From Lachnoclostridium sp. (GTDB lineage Bacteria > Bacillota_A > Clostridia > Lachnospirales > Lachnospiraceae): 40,840 nucleotides of DNA. The stretch's first letter is position 1. The number at the start of each line of letters is the position of its first letter. The position numbers and the translations under genes were made by a program. Under the pieces are notes generated by a model. That model saw only the letters and a list, made by a program, of their open reading frames with translations. It searched no databases and was not told where the DNA came from. This document shows positions 7,893-15,809 of this stretch, piece after piece. The stretch is taken from contig SVDR01000014.1 of the NCBI GenBank assembly GCA_015057755.1, positions 1 through 40,840 of the forward strand, written 5' to 3'.

Positions 7893-8861
7893 TTACCTTC
7901 CTGATAAGAAATCCAAAATCTCCTTCTCTTCCGGCATTACCTTTAATGCACCTCTTCTGGTCGTGATCAGGGACGCACCCGCATTTGCAAACACCAGCAT
8001 TTCTTTCAATTGAAGTTCTGTCAAATTCTCAATTCCGCCATTCTCCAGGATCTTACTGAGCACACAACCGGTAAAGGTGTCGCCTGCGCCGGTCGTCTCG
8101 ATGGTGTTCTCCTGAATAAATCCTGCCGCCTCCACGCGAATATCATTATAATATGCACGGCTGCCGTCGCGTCCCAGTGTCACAAATAACAGCGGAATCT
8201 GATACTGTTCTCTCAACATCTGCGCTGCCTTTTCATAATCCTCTTCTCCGGTCATGAACACCACTTCATTGTCGGAAATCTTCACGATATCTGCCTGTCC
8301 GAGACCGTATGCAATCTCTCTTTTTGCATCTTCCAAATTCGCCCACAACGGTTCACGAAGGTTCGGATCGAAAGAAATCAGCACGCCCGCGTCTTTTGCA
8401 CACCGAATCGCATAGCGAGTCGCCTCTTTGCACTCTTCGTGAGTAGAAGAAAGCGTACCAAAATGAAAAATTTTCGAGGCCTCAACTCTCTCTTTCTGCA
8501 CATCCGTAACCTTCAGCATCATATCCGCACCCGGATTGCGGTAGAAAGAAAAATCACGATCCCCATCTGCCATCGTATGTACAAAAGCCAGTGTTGTATG
8601 TACTTCCTCGTCCATGATCAGATTTCCGGAATCAATGCCAGCCTGCTCAATGGACTCTTTTAACATACGTCCAAACTGATCATTGCCCACCTTGCCGATA
8701 AAGGAAGTTTTCTTTCCTAATTTCTGCAGCATCGCCAGCACATTGCACGGTGCTCCGCCCGGATTTACCTCCAGGATCGGATTTCCCTGACTGCTGATCC
8801 CATTCTCTGTAAAATCAATTAATAACTCGCCTAAGGCGGTAACATCAAATCTTTTTTCCAT
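7893..8861 (-). CDS. PfkB family sugar kinase, probable fructokinase
   Basis: This cytoplasmic kinase phosphorylates a sugar with ATP. At 322 residues it has the full PfkB fold: an N-terminal GGAPCNVLAMLQKLG segment (about 35-49) and GKVGNDQFG (about 56-64), which are typical of the fructokinase branch, the YRNPGADMML stretch, and the ATP/catalytic signature TTGAGDTFTG (about 256-265) with the catalytic aspartate in GAGD. The start ATG at 8861 has GGGGAG about 10 bases upstream. It is the first gene of a three-gene minus-strand operon with PucR- and CdaR-like regulators. Fructose is the best guess from overall similarity; 2-keto-3-deoxygluconate or another ketose cannot be excluded. Confidence 0.85.
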   Translation of the reverse strand: MEKRFDVTALGELLIDFTENGISSQGNPILEVNPGGAPCNVLAMLQKLGKKTSFIGKVGNDQFGRMLKESIEQAGIDSGNLIMDEEVHTTLAFVHTMADGDRDFSFYRNPGADMMLKVTDVQKERVEASKIFHFGTLSSTHEECKEATRYAIRCAKDAGVLISFDPNLREPLWANLEDAKREIAYGLGQADIVKISDNEVVFMTGEEDYEKAAQMLREQYQIPLLFVTLGRDGSRAYYNDIRVEAAGFIQENTIETTGAGDTFTGCVLSKILENGGIENLTELQLKEMLVFANAGASLITTRRGALKVMPEEKEILDFLSGR

Positions 8862-8907
8862 ATATCACATTCTCCCCATTTATTTATGGTATATCTTCTA
8901 TATTATC

Positions 8908-8936
8908 AGTATAATTTGAAATCCACATTTTTACAA
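8908..8936 (-). promoter_or_regulatory. Promoter of the kinase-regulator operon
   Basis: On the minus strand TTGTAA (8931-8936), a 17-base spacer and TATACT (8908-8913) lie about 47 bases upstream of the kinase start. Confidence 0.65.
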
Positions 8937-8986
8937 CATCTCCAAATGCATTCTCGCAAAACATGATAAATTTCAAAAGAAACCCT

Positions 8987-9015
8987 GTGACTATGTGTCA
9001 GAAATATGATACAAT
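8987..9015 (+). promoter_or_regulatory. Probable promoter of the first amidohydrolase operon
   Basis: GTGACT (8987-8992, 4 of 6 matches to TTGACA), a 17-base spacer and TACAAT (9010-9015) give a plausible start of transcription near 9022. An overlapping TATGAT at 9005-9010 is an alternative -10 box. Confidence 0.5.
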
Positions 9016-9034
9016 ATAGCTGTTTTTAGGAGTG

Positions 9035-9052
9035 TACCACGTTAATGTGGCA
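9035..9052. promoter_or_regulatory. Imperfect palindrome, possible operator, in the amidohydrolase leader
   Basis: Eighteen bases read nearly the same on both strands: CCAC and GTGG arms around TTAA, with three mismatched pairs. It lies just downstream of the expected transcription start, a usual place for a repressor site. The binder is unknown; the nearby PucR protein is one candidate. Confidence 0.4.
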
Positions 9053-9116
9053 TCTTCTATTTCCAATACTTATTTACATCATTCAAAACAATCATAAATC
9101 AGGGGGAACTTTATGA
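9045..9116 (+). CDS. Possible 23-residue leader peptide overlapping the amidohydrolase start
   Basis: A small ORF starts at ATG 9045 and ends with a TGA at 9114-9116 that overlaps the ATG of the amidohydrolase in an ATGA arrangement. AGGAG lies 12 bases upstream (9028-9032), which is longer than ideal. The predicted peptide starts MWHLLFPILIYIIQ, a hydrophobic run. The ribosome site of the amidohydrolase (GGGGGA) lies inside this ORF. It may be a coupling leader, a tiny membrane peptide, or chance. Confidence 0.35.
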   Translation: MWHLLFPILIYIIQNNHKSGGTL

Positions 9117-10387
9117 GCAAAAACAATCTTACCTACATCATCTGCGGTAAATTATATAATGGTATCGAACCGGAATTGAAAGAAAACTACAAAATTCTCG
9201 TAAACAACGATAAGATCGAGGCCATTGGTCCGGATATCCCACAGCCAGAATCCGCAAAGGTTATTGATCTGTCTGATGCAACAGTCACTCCGGGTATGAT
9301 CGATGCCCACATGCATATGGACTTTTTAGACTGGCATACCATCCGCGAAGAGGTATATACGACATCGGAAGAAATGAAAACGCTTGCAATCCTTCGTACT
9401 GCACAGAAAACATTGACCCGCGGTTTTACAACTGTCCGCCACATGGGAGGCATCACATCCAACGGAATGGGTGTCATTGATGTCAAGCGCGCCATCGACC
9501 AGGGTTATCACACCGGTTCCCGAATCGTTGCTGCTGCACGCTTTATGTGTACACCGGGCAGCCATGGTGATCTTTCCCAGGGCTTCGCAAGAAATCCGGA
9601 ATTCAGCAGCGTCGCCCAAAACCTTCGTCCGACTCTCGGATCCGGAAAAGATTTCTTCGCACATGCAGTACGCGAGGAGATCAAATACGGAGCTGATTTC
9701 ATTAAAATCATGGCAACCGGAGGCTTCTTTACCCCGTATGACAATCCGGCCCAGCAGCAGTTAAATGATGAGGAGATGGAGTCCATCATCCGTACCGCCC
9801 ATGAATGGGGCAAAACCGTAACGGCTCACGTTTACAGCCCGAATCATATCCAGAAGCTCCTGAAATATGGCATCGACGGTATGGAACACTGTTCTCTTTT
9901 AGATGAAGAGACTGCACAGATGGTCATTGATCACAATGCTTATATCGTTCCGACCTTCTGCCCATATGAGGAAGCGGTACACTATGACCCAGTACAGATC
10001 CTGACCAAACAGCCGGAGTACAGACGTAAACTGGAATATTATAAGGAGTCTTTACAGGCTGGCCGCGAAGTCATCAAAAACTGCAAATGTAAACTCGGTT
10101 TTGGTACAGACTTTGTTGCTACACATCAGAATTATGAGAGCGGATACGAATACAAAGCATGGATGGACTGCGGAATGGGCGGTTTCCGTGCCCTGCACGC
10201 AGCAACCAAAATCAATGCAGAAATCTTACAGCTGGACGACAAGATCGGTACACTGGAAGTTGGAAAACTGGCAGACATCGCAGCCTGGAAGCGTGACCTG
10301 CTGACCGATCCGAAAGCATTATTAGACTGTGCGTTCGTTATGAAAGAAGGCGTGGTATACCAGACGGAAAGCACGGAAGGTATTTAA
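9113..10387 (+). CDS. Metal-dependent amidohydrolase (imidazolonepropionase/prolidase-like)
   Basis: This 424-residue enzyme of the amidohydrolase superfamily hydrolyses an amide or related bond with a two-metal centre in the cytoplasm. All ligands are visible: HxH at 66/68 (DAHMHMD), a probable carboxylated lysine at 198 (FIKIMATGG), His239 (TAHVYS), His259 (MEHCSLL) and Asp333 (GFGTDF). The ends form the small beta-sandwich seen in this superfamily. Some relatives are annotated as imidazolonepropionase-like or Xaa-Pro dipeptidases, but the substrate is not determined by the motifs. It has GGGGGA before its ATG and is followed after 26 bases by a second amidohydrolase. It faces the PucR-containing operon. 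Confidence 0.85.
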   Translation: MSKNNLTYIICGKLYNGIEPELKENYKILVNNDKIEAIGPDIPQPESAKVIDLSDATVTPGMIDAHMHMDFLDWHTIREEVYTTSEEMKTLAILRTAQKTLTRGFTTVRHMGGITSNGMGVIDVKRAIDQGYHTGSRIVAAARFMCTPGSHGDLSQGFARNPEFSSVAQNLRPTLGSGKDFFAHAVREEIKYGADFIKIMATGGFFTPYDNPAQQQLNDEEMESIIRTAHEWGKTVTAHVYSPNHIQKLLKYGIDGMEHCSLLDEETAQMVIDHNAYIVPTFCPYEEAVHYDPVQILTKQPEYRRKLEYYKESLQAGREVIKNCKCKLGFGTDFVATHQNYESGYEYKAWMDCGMGGFRALHAATKINAEILQLDDKIGTLEVGKLADIAAWKRDLLTDPKALLDCAFVMKEGVVYQTESTEGI

Positions 10388-10413
10388 AATAACGCAGAAA
10401 GGACTTACTATAT

Positions 10414-11610
10414 ATGAAAACAGCGTTTATCCATACAAACCTCATCGATGTTCTGGAAGGAACTTTGATTCCTGACTGTTCTGTCATCGTGGAGGACGGA
10501 ATCATTACTGATACTCTTACGGACCTCCAAGCTGACAATCCTTCCCTTACGTTTGATTCCGTTATCGATCTGCAGGGAAAATATATGACTCCCGGATTCT
10601 TTGACTGTCATGTACATATTGTGAATGATTCTCTTCCGGAAAAACTTTCTCCAAAGAAAACCGTTGTCGGTTACACACTGACCGCTCTGGAAAATCTGGA
10701 AAGTCTCGCCAAAGCGGGGGTTACTTTCGCCCGCGACGTAGGTGATGTACACAATATAGCCATTGAACTGCGCGAGGCGATCAAAGCCGGCAGGATCAAA
10801 CTGGCTCCGGATCTTCAGGCCTCCGGAAGCGCCATCTGTATGACAGGAGGAACCGGCTGGATCAGAATCGGTTACGAAGCCGACGGCGTTGACGAATGCA
10901 GAAAAGCTGCCAGACTGATGCTAAAGAACGGTGCAGATGTAGTGAAACTGATGGGAACCGGCGGTGTCTGTACGGAAGGAACAAAACGCGGCTCTATTCA
11001 GCTCAGTGAAGAAGAGCTCCACGCAGCGGTAACAGAAGCCCACCATGTAGGCGCAAAAGCCTGCTGCCATTCCCAGAATATCGAAGGAAACCAGACTTCG
11101 ATCCGCGCAGGTGTAGATATCATTGAACACGGAGACAATGTGGATGATGAGACCGTACAGATGATGGTGGAACATGGAACTATTTATGATGCCACTCTGG
11201 CTTCTCTGAAATGGATCATCGAGGGCGGAAACAAAGGTGTGTCTCCGGCTGCTCTGGCAAAAGCAAAAGAAGCACAGGCACAGTGCTTCGCATCCTTCCG
11301 AAAAGTTTATGATGCAGGCGTGCTCTGCATCCTCGGTTCTGACAGCGGAACCCAGTTCTGCCGCCATGCAGATTCCCTGTATGAGATGGTTGTAATGGTA
11401 GAGGAATGCGGTCTGACACCTGCAGAAGCATTGAAAATCGGTACGATCAACTCTGCCGTCGCCTGCGATGTGGACCACATCCTAGGCTCAGCCACAGTTG
11501 GTAAGAAGGCTCATCTGGTGGTGCTGAATGAAAATCCACTGAAAAATATCCGGACAGTTATGGAACCACAGATGACCATCAAGAATGGAGAAGTTATTTG
11601 GAAGAAATAA
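10414..11610 (+). CDS. Second metal-dependent amidohydrolase
   Basis: A 398-residue paralogue-type amidohydrolase with the same two-metal centre: His66/His68 (DCHVHIV), Lys178 (VVKLMGTGG), His219 (CCHSQN), His239 (IIEHGDN) and Asp309 (LGSDSGTQF). The ATG at 10414 is preceded by AAAGGAC. It forms an operon with the gene before it (26-base gap) and ends at a terminator at 11637. The two proteins share the fold and motif order but differ in the substrate-loop regions, so they may act on successive or related substrates. Function beyond hydrolysis of a C-N bond is inference. Confidence 0.85.
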   Translation: MKTAFIHTNLIDVLEGTLIPDCSVIVEDGIITDTLTDLQADNPSLTFDSVIDLQGKYMTPGFFDCHVHIVNDSLPEKLSPKKTVVGYTLTALENLESLAKAGVTFARDVGDVHNIAIELREAIKAGRIKLAPDLQASGSAICMTGGTGWIRIGYEADGVDECRKAARLMLKNGADVVKLMGTGGVCTEGTKRGSIQLSEEELHAAVTEAHHVGAKACCHSQNIEGNQTSIRAGVDIIEHGDNVDDETVQMMVEHGTIYDATLASLKWIIEGGNKGVSPAALAKAKEAQAQCFASFRKVYDAGVLCILGSDSGTQFCRHADSLYEMVVMVEECGLTPAEALKIGTINSAVACDVDHILGSATVGKKAHLVVLNENPLKNIRTVMEPQMTIKNGEVIWKK

Positions 11611-11636
11611 CATTCCGTTGACATGATTTCATAAAC

Positions 11637-11679
11637 AAAGGCCCCTGAAACCTGCACTACAGATTTCAGGAGCCTTTTT
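11637..11679. terminator. Shared terminator between convergent amidohydrolase and C-S lyase genes
   Basis: A 14-bp stem with one mismatch (11637-11650 with 11664-11677), about 13 bases of loop, and a run of T after the plus-strand arm. Genes converge on it from both sides, and the left side has a short A run, so it probably serves both. Confidence 0.85.
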
Positions 11680-11708
11680 GTTATATCACATTCTTCCAAA
11701 TGTGGCAA

Positions 11709-12920
11709 TTACGCATTAAAAACGTATTTATCCAGACGGTCAAATGCCTCTTTTACTCTGGAAAGCGGAAGTGCCAGATTCATACGGATCGCATTCTTCA
11801 TAAAGAATGCCTCGCCGTTCTGCCAGTCAACACCAACCTCTAATCCTTTCTTTCTGAGTGTTTCGAAATCCATGTTGTGCTCCTCTAACCACTCTGTGCA
11901 GTCCAGGAATAAGAGGTATGTACCCTGCGGTTTCACGATCTTTACGCCTTTGAAGTGCTCTTTGATGAAGTTGTAACCGTAGTTTACGTTCTCTGTGAGC
12001 ACCTGATTCAGCTCATCCACCCACTGATGTCCTTCCTGCTTGTAAGCACCGATCAGCGCATACATGGAAAGAAGGTTCATGGAGTTGTAGTGGCTTAACG
12101 ATTCTTCCTTTAATAAACGGTCATTGAGCCATTTATTGTATACAATGTGATAGCTTCCGATGAGACCAGCCAGGTTGAAAGTCTTGGACGGAGCGTACAT
12201 TGCGATGGTTCTCTGTTTTGCATCCTCGGATACGGACTGTGTCGGGATGTGCTTGTGACCGTCTAAGAGAAGGTCGGACCAGATCTCGTCGGAGATAACA
12301 AAAACATCGTTGGCTTTGTAAACTTCCATCGCTTTCTCAATCTCCCACTTCTCCCAAACACGGCCGCTCGGGTTGTGCGGGGAACAGAAAATTGCTGTAT
12401 GGATCTTGTTCTCTTTCAGTCTTCTGTCCATATCTTCGAAGTCCATGCGCCATACGCCGTCTTCATCCTGGTATAACGGGCTGTGAACTGCTTCGAAACC
12501 GTTGTTTTTCAGGATACCTGTGAAACCAACGTATACCGGAGAATGAACAAGAATCTTGTCACCCTGAGAAGCAAGCACACGAAGAGCGCTTGTAACGCCG
12601 CCAAGAACGCCGTTTTCATAGCCAATGTTTTCCGGTTTTAAGCCTTCTACGCCATTTCTCTTGTACTGCCAGTCAATGATGCTTGCAAAATACTCCTCAC
12701 GCGGTCTGAAATATCCGAATGTCGGATGCTTTACACGCTCGATGATCTCTTCCTGAATGGTCGGAACTGTGGCAAAGTTCATATCAGCAACCCACATCGG
12801 AATGTGATCAAATCCAGGTTTTAATTCAAAACCGGAGCGATACGGAGAATCCGGAGCCGGATCTACTGCGATAGAGTCTTTTCCGTGACGGTCGATGATG
12901 CTGGTAAAATCGTACTTCAT
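11709..12920 (-). CDS. PatB/MalY family PLP-dependent C-S beta-lyase or aminotransferase
   Basis: This pyridoxal-phosphate fold-type I enzyme belongs to the PatB/MalY group, whose characterised members split cystathionine or cysteine S-conjugates into a thiol, pyruvate and ammonia. The PLP lysine is in YAPSKTFNLAG, the N in the FCSPHNPSGRVW motif and the aspartate in FVISDEIWSDL bind the cofactor, and the opening DRHGKDSIAVD matches the family. I use the ATG at 12920 (403 residues, AAAGGAG about 10 bases upstream); the open frame extends to 12971, but those upstream codons lack a ribosome site. It follows the EamA transporter on the same strand and converges on the amidohydrolase operon. MalY itself also represses maltose genes in E. 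coli, but nothing shows that here. Confidence 0.88.
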   Translation of the reverse strand: MKYDFTSIIDRHGKDSIAVDPAPDSPYRSGFELKPGFDHIPMWVADMNFATVPTIQEEIIERVKHPTFGYFRPREEYFASIIDWQYKRNGVEGLKPENIGYENGVLGGVTSALRVLASQGDKILVHSPVYVGFTGILKNNGFEAVHSPLYQDEDGVWRMDFEDMDRRLKENKIHTAIFCSPHNPSGRVWEKWEIEKAMEVYKANDVFVISDEIWSDLLLDGHKHIPTQSVSEDAKQRTIAMYAPSKTFNLAGLIGSYHIVYNKWLNDRLLKEESLSHYNSMNLLSMYALIGAYKQEGHQWVDELNQVLTENVNYGYNFIKEHFKGVKIVKPQGTYLLFLDCTEWLEEHNMDFETLRKKGLEVGVDWQNGEAFFMKNAIRMNLALPLSRVKEAFDRLDKYVFNA

Positions 12921-12986
12921 GTTATATTTTCTCCTTTCCATTTGCCGCTTTATCTGCGGTATATGAAACAATAATTCCTAACTTTT

Positions 12987-13015
12987 ATCATAGCATAGTT
13001 TGCCGATTTCAACAA
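12987..13015 (-). promoter_or_regulatory. Promoter of the C-S lyase gene
   Basis: On the minus strand TTGTTG (13010-13015), a 17-base spacer and TATGAT (12987-12992) fit a housekeeping promoter. It begins a few bases after the stop of the transporter gene, with no terminator between, so readthrough from the transporter is also possible. Confidence 0.6.
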
Positions 13016-13020
13016 GTCTG

Positions 13021-13902
13021 TCATTTCCTTCCAACAAGTTCTCCCACCATGGTGGAACCAAGGATCAGGACCGCACCTGCAATGCTGTAGACAGTCAGCG
13101 GTTCTCCCAGAATGATCGCGGATAAAATGATCGTGATCACCGGATCTACGTAGCTGATAAGGGCAATGGTTTGGCCTTCCACGTACGGAACCGCACCAAA
13201 GTAGAGTTTATATGCAATACCGGTATGTAAAATGCCGACAAATACCAACATAGCTACATGCGTCATATTCCAGTCGATAGCGCCAAGGTTCTCTGTCAGA
13301 AGTACATACGGAAGCAGAACCACTGCCACCGTTCCCAGCTGCATGACCGTACAGTCATTGGCCGGAATGTCTTTGATAAATTTGTTGAGCAGCACTACGG
13401 TCGCATACAAAACCGCTGCTCCGCAGGCCAGCAAAATGCCTGTGAACTGTCCGCCTGCAGCCGCATCGCCCTGAAGCACTCCGGAGATCAGCACCATACC
13501 AAGAAGCGCCGCACCAACGCACGCCAGCTTGGTTCCTGTCAGCTTCTCCTTCAGTACAATCGGAGATGCCAGTGTCACAAACACCGGAGACAGATAATAA
13601 CACAAGGTTGCTGTCGATACCGGAATGTATTTGTACGATTCAAATAATAAAATCCAGTTTACGCCGATCGCAATACCGGACAAGATCAATAGTTTCAGAT
13701 TCTTTTTAATGGCCGGAATATCCAATGCCTTTTTTGATACTGCAGCCGATAACAATAAAAAAATGGAGCCGATGATACCACGCCCCAATGCGATCACCGC
13801 AGAAGGAAACGGAATGTTTTTGATAAAAATACCTACAGTTCCGAAAATTGCCATGGACGCTGTGATTCTTCCCAATGCAGCCATATGTTTGTTACTACTC
13901 AT
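13021..13902 (-). CDS. EamA/DMT family transporter
   Basis: A 293-residue inner-membrane protein of the drug/metabolite transporter superfamily. About ten hydrophobic helices in two similar halves are visible, with the family signatures GRGIIGSIF and FLLLSAAV in the first EamA repeat and VEGQTIALISYVDPVITIILSAI in the second. The ATG at 13902 is chosen because AGGAG lies about 13 bases upstream; a TTG at 13923 is in frame but would place the ribosome site inside the gene. Such proteins usually export amino acids, metabolites or drugs, and the cargo is unknown. It is divergent from aroD and followed by the C-S lyase gene. Confidence 0.87.
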   Translation of the reverse strand: MSSNKHMAALGRITASMAIFGTVGIFIKNIPFPSAVIALGRGIIGSIFLLLSAAVSKKALDIPAIKKNLKLLILSGIAIGVNWILLFESYKYIPVSTATLCYYLSPVFVTLASPIVLKEKLTGTKLACVGAALLGMVLISGVLQGDAAAGGQFTGILLACGAAVLYATVVLLNKFIKDIPANDCTVMQLGTVAVVLLPYVLLTENLGAIDWNMTHVAMLVFVGILHTGIAYKLYFGAVPYVEGQTIALISYVDPVITIILSAIILGEPLTVYSIAGAVLILGSTMVGELVGRK

Positions 13903-13937
13903 ACCTCTTATATTACTCCTCAAGTATTTTGTCTATC

Positions 13938-13966
13938 ATTATATCTGCTTCTACGCTGTCTATCAA
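13938..13966 (-). promoter_or_regulatory. Promoter of the EamA transporter gene
   Basis: On the minus strand TTGATA (13961-13966), a 17-base spacer and a perfect TATAAT (13938-13943), about 36 bases upstream of the start. Confidence 0.8.
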
Positions 13967-13987
13967 GTTATTTTTCCAAACGAATAT

Positions 13988-14016
13988 TTGACAGATTTCT
14001 TCTAACCATTTATACT
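13988..14016 (+). promoter_or_regulatory. Promoter of the aroD operon
   Basis: A perfect TTGACA (13988-13993), a 17-base spacer and TATACT (14011-14016), 34 bases before the aroD start. It is back to back with the transporter promoter, 21 bases away. Confidence 0.85.
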
Positions 14017-14049
14017 TAATTATAGAGAAATTAAGAGGAGAACATACCG

Positions 14050-14808
14050 ATGGGAAATGTAGTACATGTCAGAAATCTGACGATTGGTGAAGGTCTTCCA
14101 AAGATCTGTATTCCCCTTACGGATACGGATCTGCATAGCTTACTGCGATCTGCACAGACACTCCAAAACAGTCCTTATGACCTGGTGGAATGGCGTGCGG
14201 ATTTTTATGGTGGTCTCCAGTCGGAAACCGGCTGTCTGGAAACCTTGCAGGAACTTCGTCAAGTCCTCGGAGAGATCCCTCTTTTATTTACGATCCGCAC
14301 AGTGGAAGAAGGCGGACAGGCAGACATTTCCACAAAAGACTACGAGGCAGTCAATCTGGCTGTGATCCAAAGCGGTCTTGCCGATCTGATCGATGTGGAG
14401 CTTTCCAAAGGAGAGGACGTGATGAGGCGCCTTTGTGCTGCTGCCCACCACTCCTCCACAGCAAAGATCGTCGCATCCAAACACGATTTCGCAAAGACTC
14501 CGCCTGAGTCAGAGATCGTAACCAGTCTCTGCAGGATGCAGGAACTGGGAGCGGATCTTGCAAAGTACGCAGTCATGCCAACGTGTGAGCGAGATGTTCT
14601 GACTCTCCTCTCCGCTTCTATTATAATGAAGGAACAGCATTGCGATACGCCTGTGATTACCATGTCTATGGGATCGCTCGGCGCTGTCAGCCGCGTATGC
14701 GGCGCTTTATCCGGTTCTGCTGTAACCTTTGGAACTGCCGGACAGGCTTCGGCTCCCGGACAGCTTCCGGCTGATATCTTGAAATCTTTTTTGGAATATT
14801 TAAAGTAA
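14050..14808 (+). CDS. aroD: Type I 3-dehydroquinate dehydratase
   Basis: This enzyme turns 3-dehydroquinate into 3-dehydroshikimate through a Schiff base. At 252 residues it matches the type I family. Active-site residues are all present: Glu47 and Arg49 (VEWRADF), Arg83 (FTIRT), Glu86/87, His145 (SKHDF), the Schiff-base Lys172 (AKYAVMP), the arginine in GAVSRV, and the closing-loop serine and glutamine in QASAPGQL. GAGGAG lies upstream of its ATG. It is the first gene of an operon with a hydroxyacid dehydrogenase, an amidohydrolase and an M20 hydrolase, with no other shikimate genes beside it. That setting hints at a catabolic role, such as quinate or shikimate use, though a normal biosynthetic role is equally possible. 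Confidence 0.94.
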   Translation: MGNVVHVRNLTIGEGLPKICIPLTDTDLHSLLRSAQTLQNSPYDLVEWRADFYGGLQSETGCLETLQELRQVLGEIPLLFTIRTVEEGGQADISTKDYEAVNLAVIQSGLADLIDVELSKGEDVMRRLCAAAHHSSTAKIVASKHDFAKTPPESEIVTSLCRMQELGADLAKYAVMPTCERDVLTLLSASIIMKEQHCDTPVITMSMGSLGAVSRVCGALSGSAVTFGTAGQASAPGQLPADILKSFLEYLK

Positions 14809-14827
14809 GATTGGAGGCTGAAACCCC

Positions 14828-15778
14828 ATGAACAAGAAAACCGTTGTTTTAAATGCCGCAAAGATGAATTATGACGGAAATCTGGATTTTTCCATTCTTT
14901 CCGATGATGTAACGGTATATGACGATACGACTCCGGACCAGCTTTTAGAGCGCATTCAGGATGCCGGTGTTGTTGTAACCAAAGAAATGCCGGTAAGCGG
15001 AGACCTGATCCGTCAATTCCCGGATTCTGTCAAGATCATATGCGAAGCCGGAACCGGCTACAACAACTTAGATCTGGCCGCTGCCAGAGAAAAAGGAATC
15101 ATTGTCTGCAACGTTCCGTCCTACAGCTCTGAGCGTGTAGCGCACACAGCGATCATGATGATCCTGAACCTGAGCTCCACCATGCAGACCCAAATGAAGA
15201 TGCTTGCCAAAGGCGACCGCAGCAACTTCACGAAACACTTACAGGTTCCGCATGTGGAAGTAAACGGAAAGACACTCGGTATCATCGGAGCCGGAAACAT
15301 CGGCCGTGCAGTGATCAAGATTGCAAAGGCTCTCGATATGGATATTCTTGTATACACAAGAACTCCTCGTGAAGATTCCGACGGTATCCGTTACGTAGAT
15401 TTGGAGACATTGTTAAAGAACAGTGATTATGTGTCCCTGCACTGTCCACTGACTCCGCAGACCAGACACATCATCAACAAAGAGACCCTGTCCCTTATGA
15501 AACCGTCTGCCTTCCTGGTCAATACTTCCCGCGGTGCACTGGTAGACGAGCCGGCGCTGATCGAGGCACTGCAGAACGGCGTGATCGCAGGTGCTGCCCT
15601 GGATGTTCAGGAAACAGAACCTCCGGTTGAGGACAATCCGCTCTACACTCTGGACAACGTAATCCTGACCCCGCACATGGGCTGGAAAGGGCTTGAAACC
15701 CGCCAGAGACTGGTTTCCATCCTTGATGGCAATATCAAGGCATTTTTTGCAGGTAATCCAAGAAACGTAGTTTCTTAA
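14828..15778 (+). CDS. NAD-dependent D-isomer specific 2-hydroxyacid dehydrogenase
   Basis: This enzyme interconverts a 2-oxoacid and a D-2-hydroxyacid with NAD(P). The 316-residue protein has the catalytic domain flanking a Rossmann fold with GIIGAGNIGR at 151-160. The catalytic triad is visible: Arg235 in VNTSRGALVD, Glu264 in DVQETEPP and His283 in LTPHMGWKG. GGAGG lies before the ATG, and it starts 19 bases after aroD, so the two are one operon. The natural oxoacid (hydroxypyruvate, glyoxylate, phenylpyruvate-like or another) cannot be told from sequence. Its neighbours suggest it handles a product or intermediate of the amide-hydrolysis pathway. Confidence 0.9.
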   Translation: MNKKTVVLNAAKMNYDGNLDFSILSDDVTVYDDTTPDQLLERIQDAGVVVTKEMPVSGDLIRQFPDSVKIICEAGTGYNNLDLAAAREKGIIVCNVPSYSSERVAHTAIMMILNLSSTMQTQMKMLAKGDRSNFTKHLQVPHVEVNGKTLGIIGAGNIGRAVIKIAKALDMDILVYTRTPREDSDGIRYVDLETLLKNSDYVSLHCPLTPQTRHIINKETLSLMKPSAFLVNTSRGALVDEPALIEALQNGVIAGAALDVQETEPPVEDNPLYTLDNVILTPHMGWKGLETRQRLVSILDGNIKAFFAGNPRNVVS

Positions 15779-15809
15779 ATATATTTTTATTTATAGGAGG
15801 AATTTTTCC

